A DNA stretch of 19,786 nucleotides from Rhizophlyctis rosea (GCA_027596075.1 JADGJC010000520.1:1-19786); one strand, 5' to 3'; positions 9,291 through 19,422 are shown, numbered from the stretch's first letter. Notes: generated from the sequence alone by a model not told the origin. Numbers and translations are program-made.

Positions 9291-10845
9291 CTTACTCGCT
9301 CCTACTGACTGAAGTGAGATAGGTCTGGTTGAGTTGGTTGGTTGACTTGGGTGCGCGTGTGTATGGCTGTGAGTGCGAGGGACTCGACTGTCCGTCTGCA
9401 CAAAGAAGCAAGGACCCTCTCAGCACCAGCAGCAGGCACATGCATCCAATGTGCTTCTACACCGTATTCCAAGTGCAAGTTGTACAGTATCATCAACTGG
9501 GTGCCCCGAGGTAGATCCCCCATATCCAGTACCCTGGATAACTTGTCAAAGAGGAGGATCATGGAATGGGAATGGGAAACGCAAGTGTGGGAAATAAAAA
9601 CTGTTTCAAATCGGGTAAGTGGATGATGCTACATGCTTGCTTGCATGCATGGCTATGCTGTGCATTATCAATGAACTTGGGTGTCTTTTCCACAGGATCA
9701 AAGGCAATAATACGCAGGGTTTGGTTCCATGTGAATGGGGAGTATTTCAAAGGACCCCGTTCCCAGTGTATGAAACGGGGAGAAAGCAGCACGTTCAGCA
9801 AGTTGGCAGGTCTGGAGGAACGAGTGGTCCCCATCCTCCCCTCAATTCATATGCTAAATCCGCGGCTCTGGTTCGCGCATGAATGAAATGGCTGCAAGAC
9901 ACACCCTTCCATGACTGGGCCACGTCGAGGCCCGGCCCGCACTTTGCCACAGCTCGGGCGAAAAGCTTCTGGTCAAGGGACGGCACGAGGCCATCGAATG
10001 AACTCGTGGGGTCTTATCTGCTTGTTCAGGGGTCTTTTTGCGGACGCGTCAGAAAAGAAAAAGGGTCTCTTCATTCATTTTTTTTTTCCGGCCGTCAATG
10101 CCAGAATGAGAGGATGACCATATCGCGCAGTACGAGCAGGATACCTGTGTTTACCTCGTGATGTCCATCAGCTCCGCCTCGCATTACTTTACAACTTTGC
10201 TCATGACTTGGCATGAGGAGCACAGGACAAACCGTTGCCGTTTCGCATTCACGCGTCCGTGCAGAAGAAGACCCCAGGGTTGCCCATTCACTCTACACAA
10301 AATAATTGCGAACGCACCCCTATCTACTCCTTGAAACTATCGTGGCTGATGCCACGTATGTTTGCTTTGACAGCCGCGAGGGAAAGCAGCCGTGGCTGAG
10401 ATCTGACAAAAGACAACGAAACAAACGTGCACAGATACGATCGCATATCACTCATATCTCCTCCAGCACGAGCTCATCCAGAACAGCCACAGCCGGCCAA
10501 GCTCACCCAGCCCGTATCGCTACTTTTTTCAATGACCATTCATTCCATTCGTGAGACTCATTGACAGGTTTGACACGTTTGACAGGTCACATACTGAAAA
10601 AAGAATAGGCTTCCACGGTTATACCCGATCAGGGACGGCACCACCAGTTCCTTTGTGAAGTGGTAAATGAAGAGATTCAAGTGTCTTCAGGACAAACAGC
10701 TGCGCACTTCGCGGGCCCGGTAACTCCGGTTCGCAGTTGACTCATCCATGCAAGTTAAATGTGAATTGGTAGAAAGTCAATTAAGCAAATTGGTTAAACG
10801 AATCATCTTTAGTGCTTAAGTATCGCTCTCTTGATCCAGCACATG
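9291..10845. other. Gene-poor region, no coding sequence supported
   Basis: Short open frames occur on both strands at similar density. The most protein-like is an ATG-started minus frame of 86 codons at 9302-9562. None has a domain pattern, a good splice structure or a neighbour in the same frame. Since this is upstream of the homeobox promoter, it may be distal regulatory DNA. Confidence 0.4.
10561..10587. repeat. Three tandem 9-mers TTGACA(G/C)GT
   Basis: The repeat units TTGACAGGT, TTGACACGT and TTGACAGGT abut without spacers. The core TGACAG/CTGTCA resembles the site of TALE homeodomain proteins and the TTGAC core of W-box-like sites. The array lies about 260 bp upstream of a TATA box (10846). 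It is a candidate cluster of factor-binding sites or a microsatellite-scale repeat. Confidence 0.6.
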
Positions 10846-10853
10846 TATAAAAG
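10846..10853 (+). promoter_or_regulatory. TATA box (TATAAAAG)
   Basis: A full TATAAAAG consensus lies 22 bp before the first ATG of a possible small spliced gene. If transcription starts at the usual distance, the ATG at 10875 would be at or near the cap, so a later ATG (10920 or 10950) may be used. Confidence 0.4.
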
Positions 10854-10874
10854 AGTCGGCTACTCCCTTTTTCG

Positions 10875-11107
10875 ATGACGACATCTTTCCCACAGACGGA
10901 AAGGTGTTCACCCATATGTATGTGCCTTTCCCTTCACGTCAATTCATCCATGAGTTCCAGAAACCAGCTGTCAGATGGTGCGCAAAACAACACATGCAGG
11001 GAAGGTATGTATGTACTTGAACTCCCTCCGCCAGAAGTGCCGACACTAACTTCACTATTTACCCTGCAGCTGCACCTACAGATGAGAAAGAACGTTCACA
11101 AGCCTGA
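10875..11107 (+). CDS. Possible small spliced gene of unknown function
   Basis: Exon 10875-11004 and exon 11070-11107 are joined by a 65-bp intron. The intron has a GTATGTATG donor, a CACTAAC branch site and an ACCCTGCAG acceptor, which is as good a splice set as in the certain genes nearby. It would encode 55 aa, starting MTTSFPQTERCSPICMC and ending in a short charged tail (DEKERSQA). There is no domain, signal peptide or membrane helix. With the TATA box just upstream, it may be a real short gene or a spliced non-coding transcript. A second GTATGT at 10918 allows an alternative intron within exon 1. Confidence 0.3.
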
Positions 11108-13200
11108 CAATTAAAATGAAATTAAATTTGGGGGAAGTGCTAATGAATTTCATGCCAACGTAGGGACTGGGCCGCCGGAAACAGCTCGGATCACATTCCC
11201 ATCATATCGCAGGTTGAGTCATCGGATCAGTTTCCAGGAGCTTGAGGAGCCTGTAACGCGCGGTCCGTCCACCTGCCGTAATTCCGATCTCGGAGGTCAG
11301 ATCGCAATCAGTCGGCCTGTAATAACTTGACCGATAGACGCGTTGTCTTCATAGAAAGGTTCTCAATGATCGGTGGTAACTTCCGCGATAAGTAATGTTA
11401 ACGCTCATCCTCCCAAAAGCCCAAGGAGATTTACAAAAATTGCCAATCACTTTTCTCGTCCACAAAATGTTGACAGTAACTAGTCATCCTTGATGGGCTA
11501 CCAGTGCTACCATAACGAAGATCATGCCAACCATTGGCAGAAGGCATCGCACCACCTTCCAATTAGTCAGAAAAGTGCCGAAAGGCTGGTTGACAAGCCC
11601 CGCACACTGGCAACCATGGAACGTGTGGTGCTGTGAGCCTGTGACCTGCATGCAAGCCCAATCCTGCAGGAACCTTCAACAAAGCGGCCCAGCTCCCGGC
11701 TCCCCGTTCTCTCCAAAACTTCTGATTTTCCGCTCATCACCCAAGCCCACCCACCCAAAGCCCTTCAATAACCATTGACAGTATCCCTGATCCCCATCCA
11801 AGCCATCCAATGCGCACGCGTCGATACAAAAGATCGTCTCCTGCTTACCCGCCACCAGCACGCGACTGCCAGCACATTTTGAGCTACAGATCCACATTTC
11901 CGTCCACCCTGCTTTGCGAACCCCATGACCTTCATGCCATCGCCGACGGATACCCTTCACCTCCGACTCGCCACTCAAACCGAATCCGTGGTGGCAAGCA
12001 CCGTACCACAGGGAATCAAACTTTCAGGAATTGGTCAGTTCGTTTGGTCAAATGCTTTCGCCATGGTATGTTTAGGCTTTTTGAATGGTGAATCGGTGGA
12101 TAGATGGGAAATCTGACGAGCGAATGTGCTGGTATTTCGTGCCCACCTGGGGCTTTTTGCCCAGTTATCAGGCAACGTGTTTGTTTACCTGAGCGATTGT
12201 CGTTGAAGATTATTAGTAAACAAAGTTCGGCGGAGTCGTGTTCGGAATGCCCAGTCGTGCACGAGAACGCGTAACCATGGAGGTCCCATCAGAATTCGCG
12301 GCCCAAAAACGAATGCTCAGTACGTTCAGTGCCAGGTCGCATTACCCACAGCCGGTCCCTGCATGGAAGGGGGATGCCTCCTGCATCGGGCTATGTGCTG
12401 TCAATAATGAAACAAGATTCCTCCCAGCGCCCATCTCAACTCCTGATGCCTCCTATCTCTCCTGCTCGAAGAAGGGGCGCATAGACGCATCCAAGATCCC
12501 TGAAGGAAAAGGGAAAGAGATGCAACGGCTTGCAGAACTCTTCTGAATCCTCCAACCAAAGAATCGGTGATGAGACGTTCTACATGCACAACCTCAACCC
12601 GTGGGTTCCATACACAGATGCCTATCTTCTACATGGGCATTCGCTTGAAGCAGCAGACACATCCCATATCATCGATCGATAAGTAGGAATGGCTTGAGAC
12701 ACCTGAACGGCATTCGATCAAAACCGTTTAAAGTCCCTGCCTGATTGCCCTATCAATATCCCTAAACGCGGATGGCTCATCCCTCTATGCCCAACCCGTC
12801 AACCTTGAGAGTGTCTTCACTCCTCATGCGCAGATTCATCACTGCAATTCGTTCCCATTTCGTGAATGGGGGATGGATAGGGGTCCTTGCAGACTTCGGC
12901 TTCCAATCAGCCGGAATCGACGCGAAGAAGGTTGCTGTTCCGAATGGTCCAAGGTTTGTGATCCCTGCAGCAAAGGACCCGAAGATGAGCCCAATCGCCC
13001 AAGATTCCTGCAGACATGGCCCGGAGGCGACGCCACAAAAATGCGCAGACCCCCCCCTGTGTAACGTGGTTAGCTTTGCCTTCACGCCCGGGTTATTATC
13101 CCGGAAATGGATAGATGGAAAAAATCTTCTACTATTTCACAAGGACCCGTGGCATTAACACTTGATTTTTGCATATGAACGTGATGAGGGGTCTGTGATG
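11108..13200. other. Gene-poor region, no coding sequence supported
   Basis: Both strands carry frames of 60-130 codons that overlap each other. The longest, plus 12772-13158 (128 codons), is opposed by a 102-codon minus frame and has no recognisable pattern. A possible two-exon reading at 11925-12065 plus 12165-12206 (GTATGT donor, TTTTTGCCCAG acceptor, 60 aa) is weak. I see no transposon remnant or RNA gene. Confidence 0.4.
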
Positions 13201-13266
13201 GGTGGTTTGCAGCGGTTGAGTGGTTAAGCCGCCGGGCTCGCCGGGCGGAGCTCAGCCAAATCAACC
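13201..13266. other. GC-rich structured element with tRNA-like D-arm
   Basis: The ends GGTGGTTTG (13201-13209) and CAAATCAACC (13257-13266) can pair with one bulge and a wobble. Inside, GGTTGAGTGGTTAAGCC looks like the D-arm of a tRNA-Ser/Leu, and CCGG-GCTCG-CCGG forms a small stem-loop. There is no B-box (GGTTCGANTCC) or proper T-loop, so it is not a functional tRNA. It could be a degraded tRNA, a SINE head or an unrelated RNA fold. Confidence 0.3.
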
Positions 13267-13842
13267 TTTCTCCCATGTTGCATATCGAAGTTGATAATGT
13301 TTTTCAAACGTTACCATCTCTGTCGGAGAAGGAAAATGCGCAACGCCCCACAAAAATTCCAAACTCTTTTTGAACGCGTAGGTAAACGCCCCCATAACCC
13401 TTCCCCGAAATCGCCGAACAATCAACTCCCGTCCGTCGGAAAAACTCCTCCTGTTACCAACCTGTTAAACTCTTTCAGCATCATAACCTCACCTGCCCGA
13501 TCAACAATTGTACAATCGTGAGTCTTGTCTCACCTTCTGATCGAAACAACAGGCATGAGCAGTCACGTTTGCCAGCCATGGGCCAGCTGAAGGGACCCAA
13601 GCCCACCAGCCAGCGACGCGTGCAGCATATGCTGCGCAATAAATGAATTGTGGCGTTGTCGCATGTTGGATGAGTGAGTCATTTGAAAGGAGGAATGGTT
13701 GCCTTTTTCGTTGGTAATGGCTTCCAGCTGTGGATTTGCTAGAAGGCAAGAAACAGATGAGCAGGCTCACATCTTTTCGTCGATTGTTGTGAGCCTGTGA
13801 GATCAGCGTGTACCATTGCGTTGGATTAGATAATCGTGGGCT
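13267..13842. other. Intergenic region, nothing recognised
   Basis: Short overlapping frames on both strands have no pattern. I see no repeat or RNA gene beyond single ACGCGT sites at 13374 and 13616. Confidence 0.4.
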
Positions 13843-14130
13843 TCAGGGTCCTTTGAACAACATTTTGGCAAAGTGCTTACACCTATCGAGGAACTTCACT
13901 GGATTGACCGACGTACCATCCAAAGCCTCAAACACATCGCATTCTTTACGGAGCTCCTGGACTTGCTCGTGTTGCACAGTTAAAAGCACCGCGGTGAAGT
14001 CTCCAATGTAGCTGTGTTATGGTCAGTCCCTGCCGCAATGCGCTCTTGTGGAACATACCGATTCATACAAAACCTAAACTTGACCAGGCTCGGTGATGTC
14101 ACGCCCATATTCGCAAGATTTTCGAACACT
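13843..14130 (-). CDS. Orphan exon pair, possible 3' end or remnant of an unknown gene
   Basis: On the minus strand, exons 14130(or 14108)-14059 and 14011-13843 flank a 47-bp intron with GTATGT donor, CTGAC branch and ACACAG acceptor. The reading is protein-like: VFENLANMGVTSPSLVKF in exon 1, then YIGDFTAVLLTVQ, VQELRKECDVFEALDG and VNPVKFLDRCKHFAKMLF before a TGA at 13845-13843. The in-frame ATG at 14108 would give 72 aa, but the good reading begins upstream of it after a possible AAAG acceptor (14131). That suggests this is the last part of a longer protein. I could not join any further upstream exon: a short frame at 14266-14340 (VGDQFLDRLSAHFELI) looks plausible but ends in a stop. I do not recognise the family. 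It may be a gene fragment. Confidence 0.4.
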
Positions 14131-14888
14131 CTTTACGTCAAGCCTTTGGGAAGCGGATGAGGTCAGCACATTGCATTTGTTGGCAGAATAGACGCCAGAA
14201 TCAATAGCGATTGGTTGCAACGTGCATTAAATGGAACCATGTTGCTTTTTGATAAGACAGTCACTTTAGATGAGTTCAAAGTGAGCAGAAAGACGGTCCA
14301 AAAACTGATCGCCCACCGTCAATGGTGACAAAGATATTGGATTCCTCACTCTTAAGCATTCCATGTTTGAATACATTACACGTCTGCAGAGACAGAAAAG
14401 GTGAAGCAAACCTACATATCTGCTGTATGTGTGGATCCTCAGTTGAGGCATCGCATTGTCATAGCAACAATAGTAACACATGACAGAATTGGCACTGCCG
14501 CGAAAGACGAACGAGACATATTATGGAGTTGGAGCAGCATTGAAATAGGATCCTGTTTTGAATGCAGTTGCGTGGCGTCAGGACTTTGATGACTGTGCCG
14601 TTTGCTGCGGATTGCGTCTCGTCGGGTGGGCACTGGGCACACCCTTGTGATCACTATGTGGCCTGCTTCGGATTGAACATGGCGCTGGAGGCAAACACAT
14701 TCCAGTTTGCAAACATCTCCAGTGCTGTTCCCTTTGCTTGTTTCTTTCTCGCGGGTACTCAGAGGGCGCTTGTTGTTATCGGTATTTTTTTTATCTTGTT
14801 TATGATCTGGATTCGTGCATCGAATGCGCGCTCCACCTGAGTTTCGCTCTGCTGTGCCTTTCTGAACACCTTCTGCTTGAGACGATCG
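14131..14888. other. Region upstream of the TIR-TPR gene, no gene called
   Basis: This stretch holds short frames on both strands; the longest is minus 14439-14903 (154 codons), with no pattern. It should contain the promoter and first leader exon of the TIR-TPR gene and possibly undetected exons of the minus-strand orphan gene. Confidence 0.4.
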
Positions 14889-14992
14889 GTGAGTGTATAG
14901 CATTGCGGGAAGTCTACGCTATCCCGGCTTGGCTTTTTTATGCGATTTTGGTATTGATGGACATACTTCTTGCGCTTCTCTTCCGTTTCTAG
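14889..14992 (+). other. Probable 5'-leader intron of the TIR-TPR gene
   Basis: A GTGAGTG donor at 14889 and an acceptor with a strong pyrimidine tract (CTTCTCTTCCGTTTCTAG, ending 14992) define a 104-bp intron. It ends 80 bp before the ATG at 15073. A tiny upstream frame starts at 14824 in the preceding exon. Confidence 0.5.
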
Positions 14993-15072
14993 GTCTTGTT
15001 GTCACTTTCAAGAGATCGCCACACCAACAGAACCTGCACGCAAAGCCCAACCTTTTAAACCCATATCTTGGC

Positions 15073-17169
15073 ATGCTTTCTCGACTGAAGAACTGGGTCA
15101 AGCCCAGCAAGTATACCCCCACCGAACCCTTTGATATCAGCCAACCTGAATCCCTTCCTCTTCTCGGTGTCCACCTTTCCTTCCTGAAAGTCTTCATCAA
15201 GCAGTGTGGAGGGCGGTCTAAACTCGACAAGCTGACAACAGCACAAGTCTGCGAGCGTTACGTCCGACCACGCACGAAATCGTCCGACTCCCTTTGCGAC
15301 TCCCTCGCCAAAGCTTCTCCCCCGTCGTCGGCCAGGCCAATTGGTTCATCAGTCACTCCTGGCCAAATCAATTCCTCGACGTGGTCGACGCAATCAAATT
15401 CTTCTTTCATAAGGAACTGATGAAAGATGTCATCATTTGGTTCGATCTATTTTCTTTACCACAACACGAAAGAAGGCAGATCAGTTCTGAGTGGTTACAA
15501 ACCGTATTTACCGAAGCCATTTCCCGCATCCAAAGCGTCCTCGTAATCTTAACACCCTGGAATGCCCCTGTTGCTCTCACCCGCGCCTGGTGTATCTTCG
15601 AACTCTACGCCTCCAAACAAACCAATGCCAACGTGAAAATTGCCCTTCCTCCCTCCGACCTCCACGACCTTTACCTCTCTTTCACCACGGATGGAACTGA
15701 TGGACAGGTCTTTTACCAAACTATGGCATCCATAAGTTCGCAGGATAGCAAATCAAGCATAGTGGAAGATGAAAAGGCCATCCATTCTGCCATACGTGAT
15801 ACTATTGGCTTTACCGCTCTGGACCGCTTGCTGATTTCCGCTATGGTGGAGTGGGCTGCTGAGGGGCTGAAGCTGTATATGGTCATTTTGGAGCTCGATG
15901 GGAAGGGCCTACTCTGGGCTCGCCTTGCGAAGAATCTGGGACTATTTTGCAAGCAGCAAAGCATGGATACGGAAGCCGAATCCTTATGGACGGAAGCTAA
16001 GCGTGTATTGGGGGAGATGCTTGGGGAAGATAGTCCCGAGACCATTTGGTGCCACAGCATGATTGGGAACATCCGGAAGATCCAAGGGCAGTGGGATGAG
16101 GCTAAGACTATATTGACGGAATGTTTGGAGAGGGCAAGAAGGGCATATGGGGATGGAGATATCCGGCTGCTGGAGCATATCAGCCGGTTGGTTCCTATAT
16201 ATACGCTTCAGGGAAAACCAGAGCATGCGGAGAGGCTGCTTGAGGAGTCGGTAGGGCTCAGTGAGGGCTCGTTGGGCCACCAGAATGAAGCGGCGCTCGA
16301 AACTATGCAGGATCTTGCATCAATATATAAGGAATTGCGGAAGTTCGGGGATGCCAAGAGGTTGGCGATGAGTTGCCTTGCCGGTCGGAAGCAACTTCAT
16401 GGCGATGACCGTGTGACAACACTCCTAGCGATGAGAGATCTGGCGGGAATTCATCTCCAGCTGGGCGAGTACGAGGAGGCAGAGAATTTCTTTGTGACAG
16501 TTTTGGGACAAGCACGCCATTTGTTCGGGTCGACCCATCAGTTTACTCTTTTGGTGGCCGGTGGTTTGGGAAATGTGTACGCTGAACTCGGAGAGTACGA
16601 ACGAGCGGAAAGTATCTTCATGGAATGCCTTTGGAATTGCTAAGGATTTATTTGGGGAAGATCATTTCTCAACTATCAAAATGCGGATTTGCGTGGCCAA
16701 CATGTGCCTGGAACGGAGAAAAGTTGAGGAGACGGCGGTCATTCTCCTCGACCTTGCTCAGCACATGGAAATGGCCGAGGCGGCAGCTCCTCCTTCATAC
16801 CCAATCGTCGCCATTATCAACTTCAACCTCGCAAGGCTCCACCATCTCCAATCCCGATACGATCTCGCCGAACCCTTGTTTGCAGACTCTTTCCAAAAAG
16901 CGACTCAGTCCTTGGGTGAAGTGGATGAAACCATAGCAATGCGCTTTGATTTCGCCCAGATGTACCGCGATATGGGAGACTACGAGAAGGCGGAAAGCTG
17001 GCTCAGGGACTGTGTTGAGCGATCTGGGCGGTTATTTGAAGAATCCCATCCGAAGAGAAAGTTGTTTCGTGAGCGGTTGAATACGTTCTTGAAGGAGAAG
17101 GCGGAACGCATCGAACGGGGGGAGGGTGGGGTATCCGCCGTAACGGAGATGGGAGCGGACGAGGCGTAA
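15073..17169 (+). CDS. TIR-like domain plus nine TPRs, with two single-base frame breaks
   Basis: The coding region is intronless and corresponds to about 698 residues over three frame segments. It starts MLSRLKNWVKPSKYTPTEPF (ATG 15073). Residues about 45-85 form a lead module (LTTAQVCERYVRPRTKSSDS) that commonly precedes this TIR-like domain. The TIR-like domain spans about residues 89-230: strand A ANWFISHSW, WFDLFSLPQHE, SVLVILTPW, then LTRAWCIFELYA. WCxxEL matches the plant TIR motif holding the catalytic NADase glutamate (Glu codon 15600-15602). From about residue 280 follow nine 42-residue TPRs of kinesin-light-chain/NPHP3 type (e.g. LGEYEEAENFF, LGEYERAESIF, MGDYEKAESWL), then a charged tail. 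No NB-ARC/NACHT lies between them. The frame changes at the C5 run 15319-15323 (one base short) and at TTT 16630-16632 (one base extra, inside TPR6). Both sides of each break read as conserved family sequence, so each is a sequencing error or a recent mutation. An intron cannot explain either without removing conserved residues. A sensor or immune-like role is inference. Confidence 0.85.
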
Positions 17170-18301
17170 TGGGACATCAGGGCGGACTTATGTAGAAATC
17201 CGAACTTATCAACTAGATTCCATCCAACGGATTCGTCCTTCCTTCGCCAATTCCAAATTTCCACTTCCCCATCCTTTCCTCCCTTCCCGCACGTCGCCCC
17301 TCCATTCCACACCCCGTCCGCCTTCCTCAACCCGCCCGCTTCCGAAACAAAGTTCATCGACAATCGTCGCGATTCCCTGCTCAGAAACGCCGCTTTTCAT
17401 TTGGTTCCTCCACTACCCAATAATACCATATAGATCTGTAGCTGCGGTACATGGAAAACTCGAACCAGTCTGTCAGTTGTAACCTTAGTTGTATTATGAT
17501 CATATGTATGTAGCAGAATAGAAACTTAGAGGACCAGAGCAAAATAGGGGAAGGCTAGGAAACGACCGACGGCGGTCGAAAAATAAGGCTTGCATCCATT
17601 TAATCCATGGGGAAGCAGTTTCAAGTCAAGAACCATGATATCGCCAACCTGTTTTGCAAACGTCCATTTCATCAATTTTTTGTGAGTTGCGGAATATGCC
17701 CCTTATCTCATGTCTTTTTAATGAAATCATAACGCCGTAATGTGCCATTTCGTATCAGAAGTACCATCGTACCAAAAGTACATTCGAATGGGTCATGTGG
17801 AGAACATCAACGAAAAATAATGGGTTGCTACACCTGAGATATCAAAAGTTCAACCAAGTCACGCCGGCCGCATGAGATGAAATGATGGTAATCACTAACT
17901 ACCGCCAGTTGCATAGCTTTTTGATTGGAAGGGCATCAAATGGAAAGGGGTCATATTTGAGCAATTCTCCGCAAAAGACACTTTTTGACCAAGCACATGC
18001 CCTCCTGCCCGGAAAAACTATTGGGTAATGCCATATCATCATTGTAGCGGTCATGTTTTCTTGCTTTTCTTTGCCGCCGCAGCCACACCAGTTTTTATTG
18101 TACTGCAGGTCAAGGGTGTCGAAAGAAAAAAAAAGGAAATCGGCGAGCAACACCCCAGCACGCACACTCACATGATTGGAGCTACTGTGCACCTTGTCTA
18201 TGAAAAGCAAGTAACACTTGGGTATCCATCTTCGGGTGAAGGCACCGAGTGCACGGGGCTACATCAGCAGACCATAACACTTCCTGGCAAATCCACGCTC
18301 A
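17170..18301. other. Intergenic region downstream of the TIR-TPR gene
   Basis: This holds the 3' flank of the TIR-TPR gene. A 6-bp hairpin (CGACCG, loop ACGG, CGGTCG) lies at 17563-17578 and is followed by an A-rich run. Frames are short and unpatterned, including the one at 18028-18411 that runs into the foldback element. No gene is called. Confidence 0.45.
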
Positions 18302-18431
18302 GTGGGTGGCATCCAAAACCTCCGTCCATATATTTTATCTCGATAAATTTTGGGCACAGTCATAAATTCACCAGTACAAAAACATATATCGCCTATATTT
18401 TATATCTATAGGGGTTTTGGATGCCACCCAC
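18302..18431. mobile_element. 130-bp foldback element with perfect 19-bp terminal inverted repeats (MITE-like)
   Basis: The left arm (18302-18320, starting GTGGGTGGCATCC) is the perfect reverse complement of the right arm (18413-18431, ending GGATGCCACCCAC). Between them are 92 bp of AT-rich DNA with two near-copies of TATATTTTAT. The pentamer GCTCA lies immediately left of the element (18297-18301) and recurs 5 bp beyond the right arm (18437-18441); this is too offset to be called a target-site duplication. The shape fits a small non-autonomous DNA element. A hairpin RNA or a structured regulatory site is also possible. No transposase is nearby. Confidence 0.55.
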
Positions 18432-19422
18432 CGGTTGCTCAAAACCATACAAATCGGTTTTGCCGTGCTATCATCCCCCAGATGTTCATGTAGGCCCTTC
18501 CAAAGTGCTCAGCATCTCCAAGTTCCCAAACGTCAAAGGTAATGGTCGATCGTTAGCGGACTCCTGCATGCTATTATGTCCCACAGAAGTCACAGAAGGC
18601 GCCTCACTTTTTCCATCGTTCTCAACTCAGAAGTTTGATAACGGCAGCAACATGCATTTCAACTCTTCAGTACATTCAGCAAAAAACACCCCAAAAAAAA
18701 ATAGAAATGAAAGCGGATATCAGCCCACAGAAGCCACGAAGGGTCTCGATACACCACGCATGCCACACAAATGTTTTGTTGAATACAAAGTACAATAAGC
18801 ACATGAGCCTATGAATGGTTTGGGTTTATCGACTCCCAATATGACCAATCGTGAGGTGGTCACATTGCATACCATCACAGATTGAAGTCCAAAGCACAGA
18901 TCGACAACAAACCTCCAAGCGCAGTTCATTCTCCATCGTTCAATGATCCTTTTTTTCTCTATATTCCCAGGGGTATCGAGGTGATCCAATCCCACCCCCA
19001 TATTTCAGTCCAAGACAACCATATCTCGGTTGCGTTACAAATCCCGCCCCTTGTACATTCCTATTCGACAACAAAAGCGCACAAAATCAAATGCCTCGCA
19101 CCAAAGTACAAAAACTACCATTATAAAAGACATACAAGACACGGGTAAATTCAATCATACCTCCCATCATCACACAACAGGAAGATATGCACCCCACCAG
19201 CAACCGTCGACCATGCTACGAAACAAGCCCCCAACAAACTATATCACATCTCCCCGTTTCCAATACCCTTAAGCGCTACCGTAAAGCCGTCACCAATCCT
19301 CCTCCCTACCTAAACATCACCATCCCCCGCCCAAGACCGCCGCCTAACACCCACACCCTCAAACAAAAGAGGAACAACCGCACAACAACCAAACCCAACA
19401 CAACCACCACCACCACCAACCC
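18432..19422. other. Intergenic region, no gene supported
   Basis: A plus frame (18421-18798) and a minus frame (18720-19001, 93 codons) overlap and have no family pattern. From about 19020 the sequence becomes A/C-rich with CAC and CAA runs. This region should hold the 3' UTR of the minus-strand gene that ends at 19423. Confidence 0.4.

Noticed and set aside
9302..9562. ATG-started minus frame of 86 codons upstream of the homeobox promoter
   Set aside because: Somewhat protein-like at its start, but with no domain or splice support, and it ends in repetitive Thr/Gln/Pro sequence. Not enough to call.
11925..12206. Two-exon reading with GTATGT donor and TTTTTGCCCAG acceptor (60 aa)
   Set aside because: The second exon is only 13 codons, no branch site is clear and upstream sequence has no promoter signal. 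Such signals occur by chance in several kilobases.
12772..13158. 128-codon plus frame
   Set aside because: Opposed by a 102-codon minus frame of equal quality; neither shows a family pattern.
13201..13266. tRNA gene
   Set aside because: No B-box or T-loop and the acceptor stem needs a bulge and a wobble, so it is listed only as a structured element.
14439..14903. 154-codon minus frame antisense to the TIR-TPR leader
   Set aside because: Arg/Ser/Thr-rich without pattern and overlapping a better-supported spliced leader on the other strand.
15257..15317. An intron (GTTACG...AAAG) to explain the first frame change of the TIR-TPR gene
   Set aside because: It would delete the conserved lead module just before the TIR-like strand, and the sequence on both sides reads through with a single-base change.
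16980..17363. 127-codon minus frame over the end of the TIR-TPR gene
   Set aside because: It is the antisense shadow of the TPR coding sequence.
18720..19001. 93-codon minus frame
   Set aside because: No pattern, no splice signals, and it overlaps an equally long plus frame.
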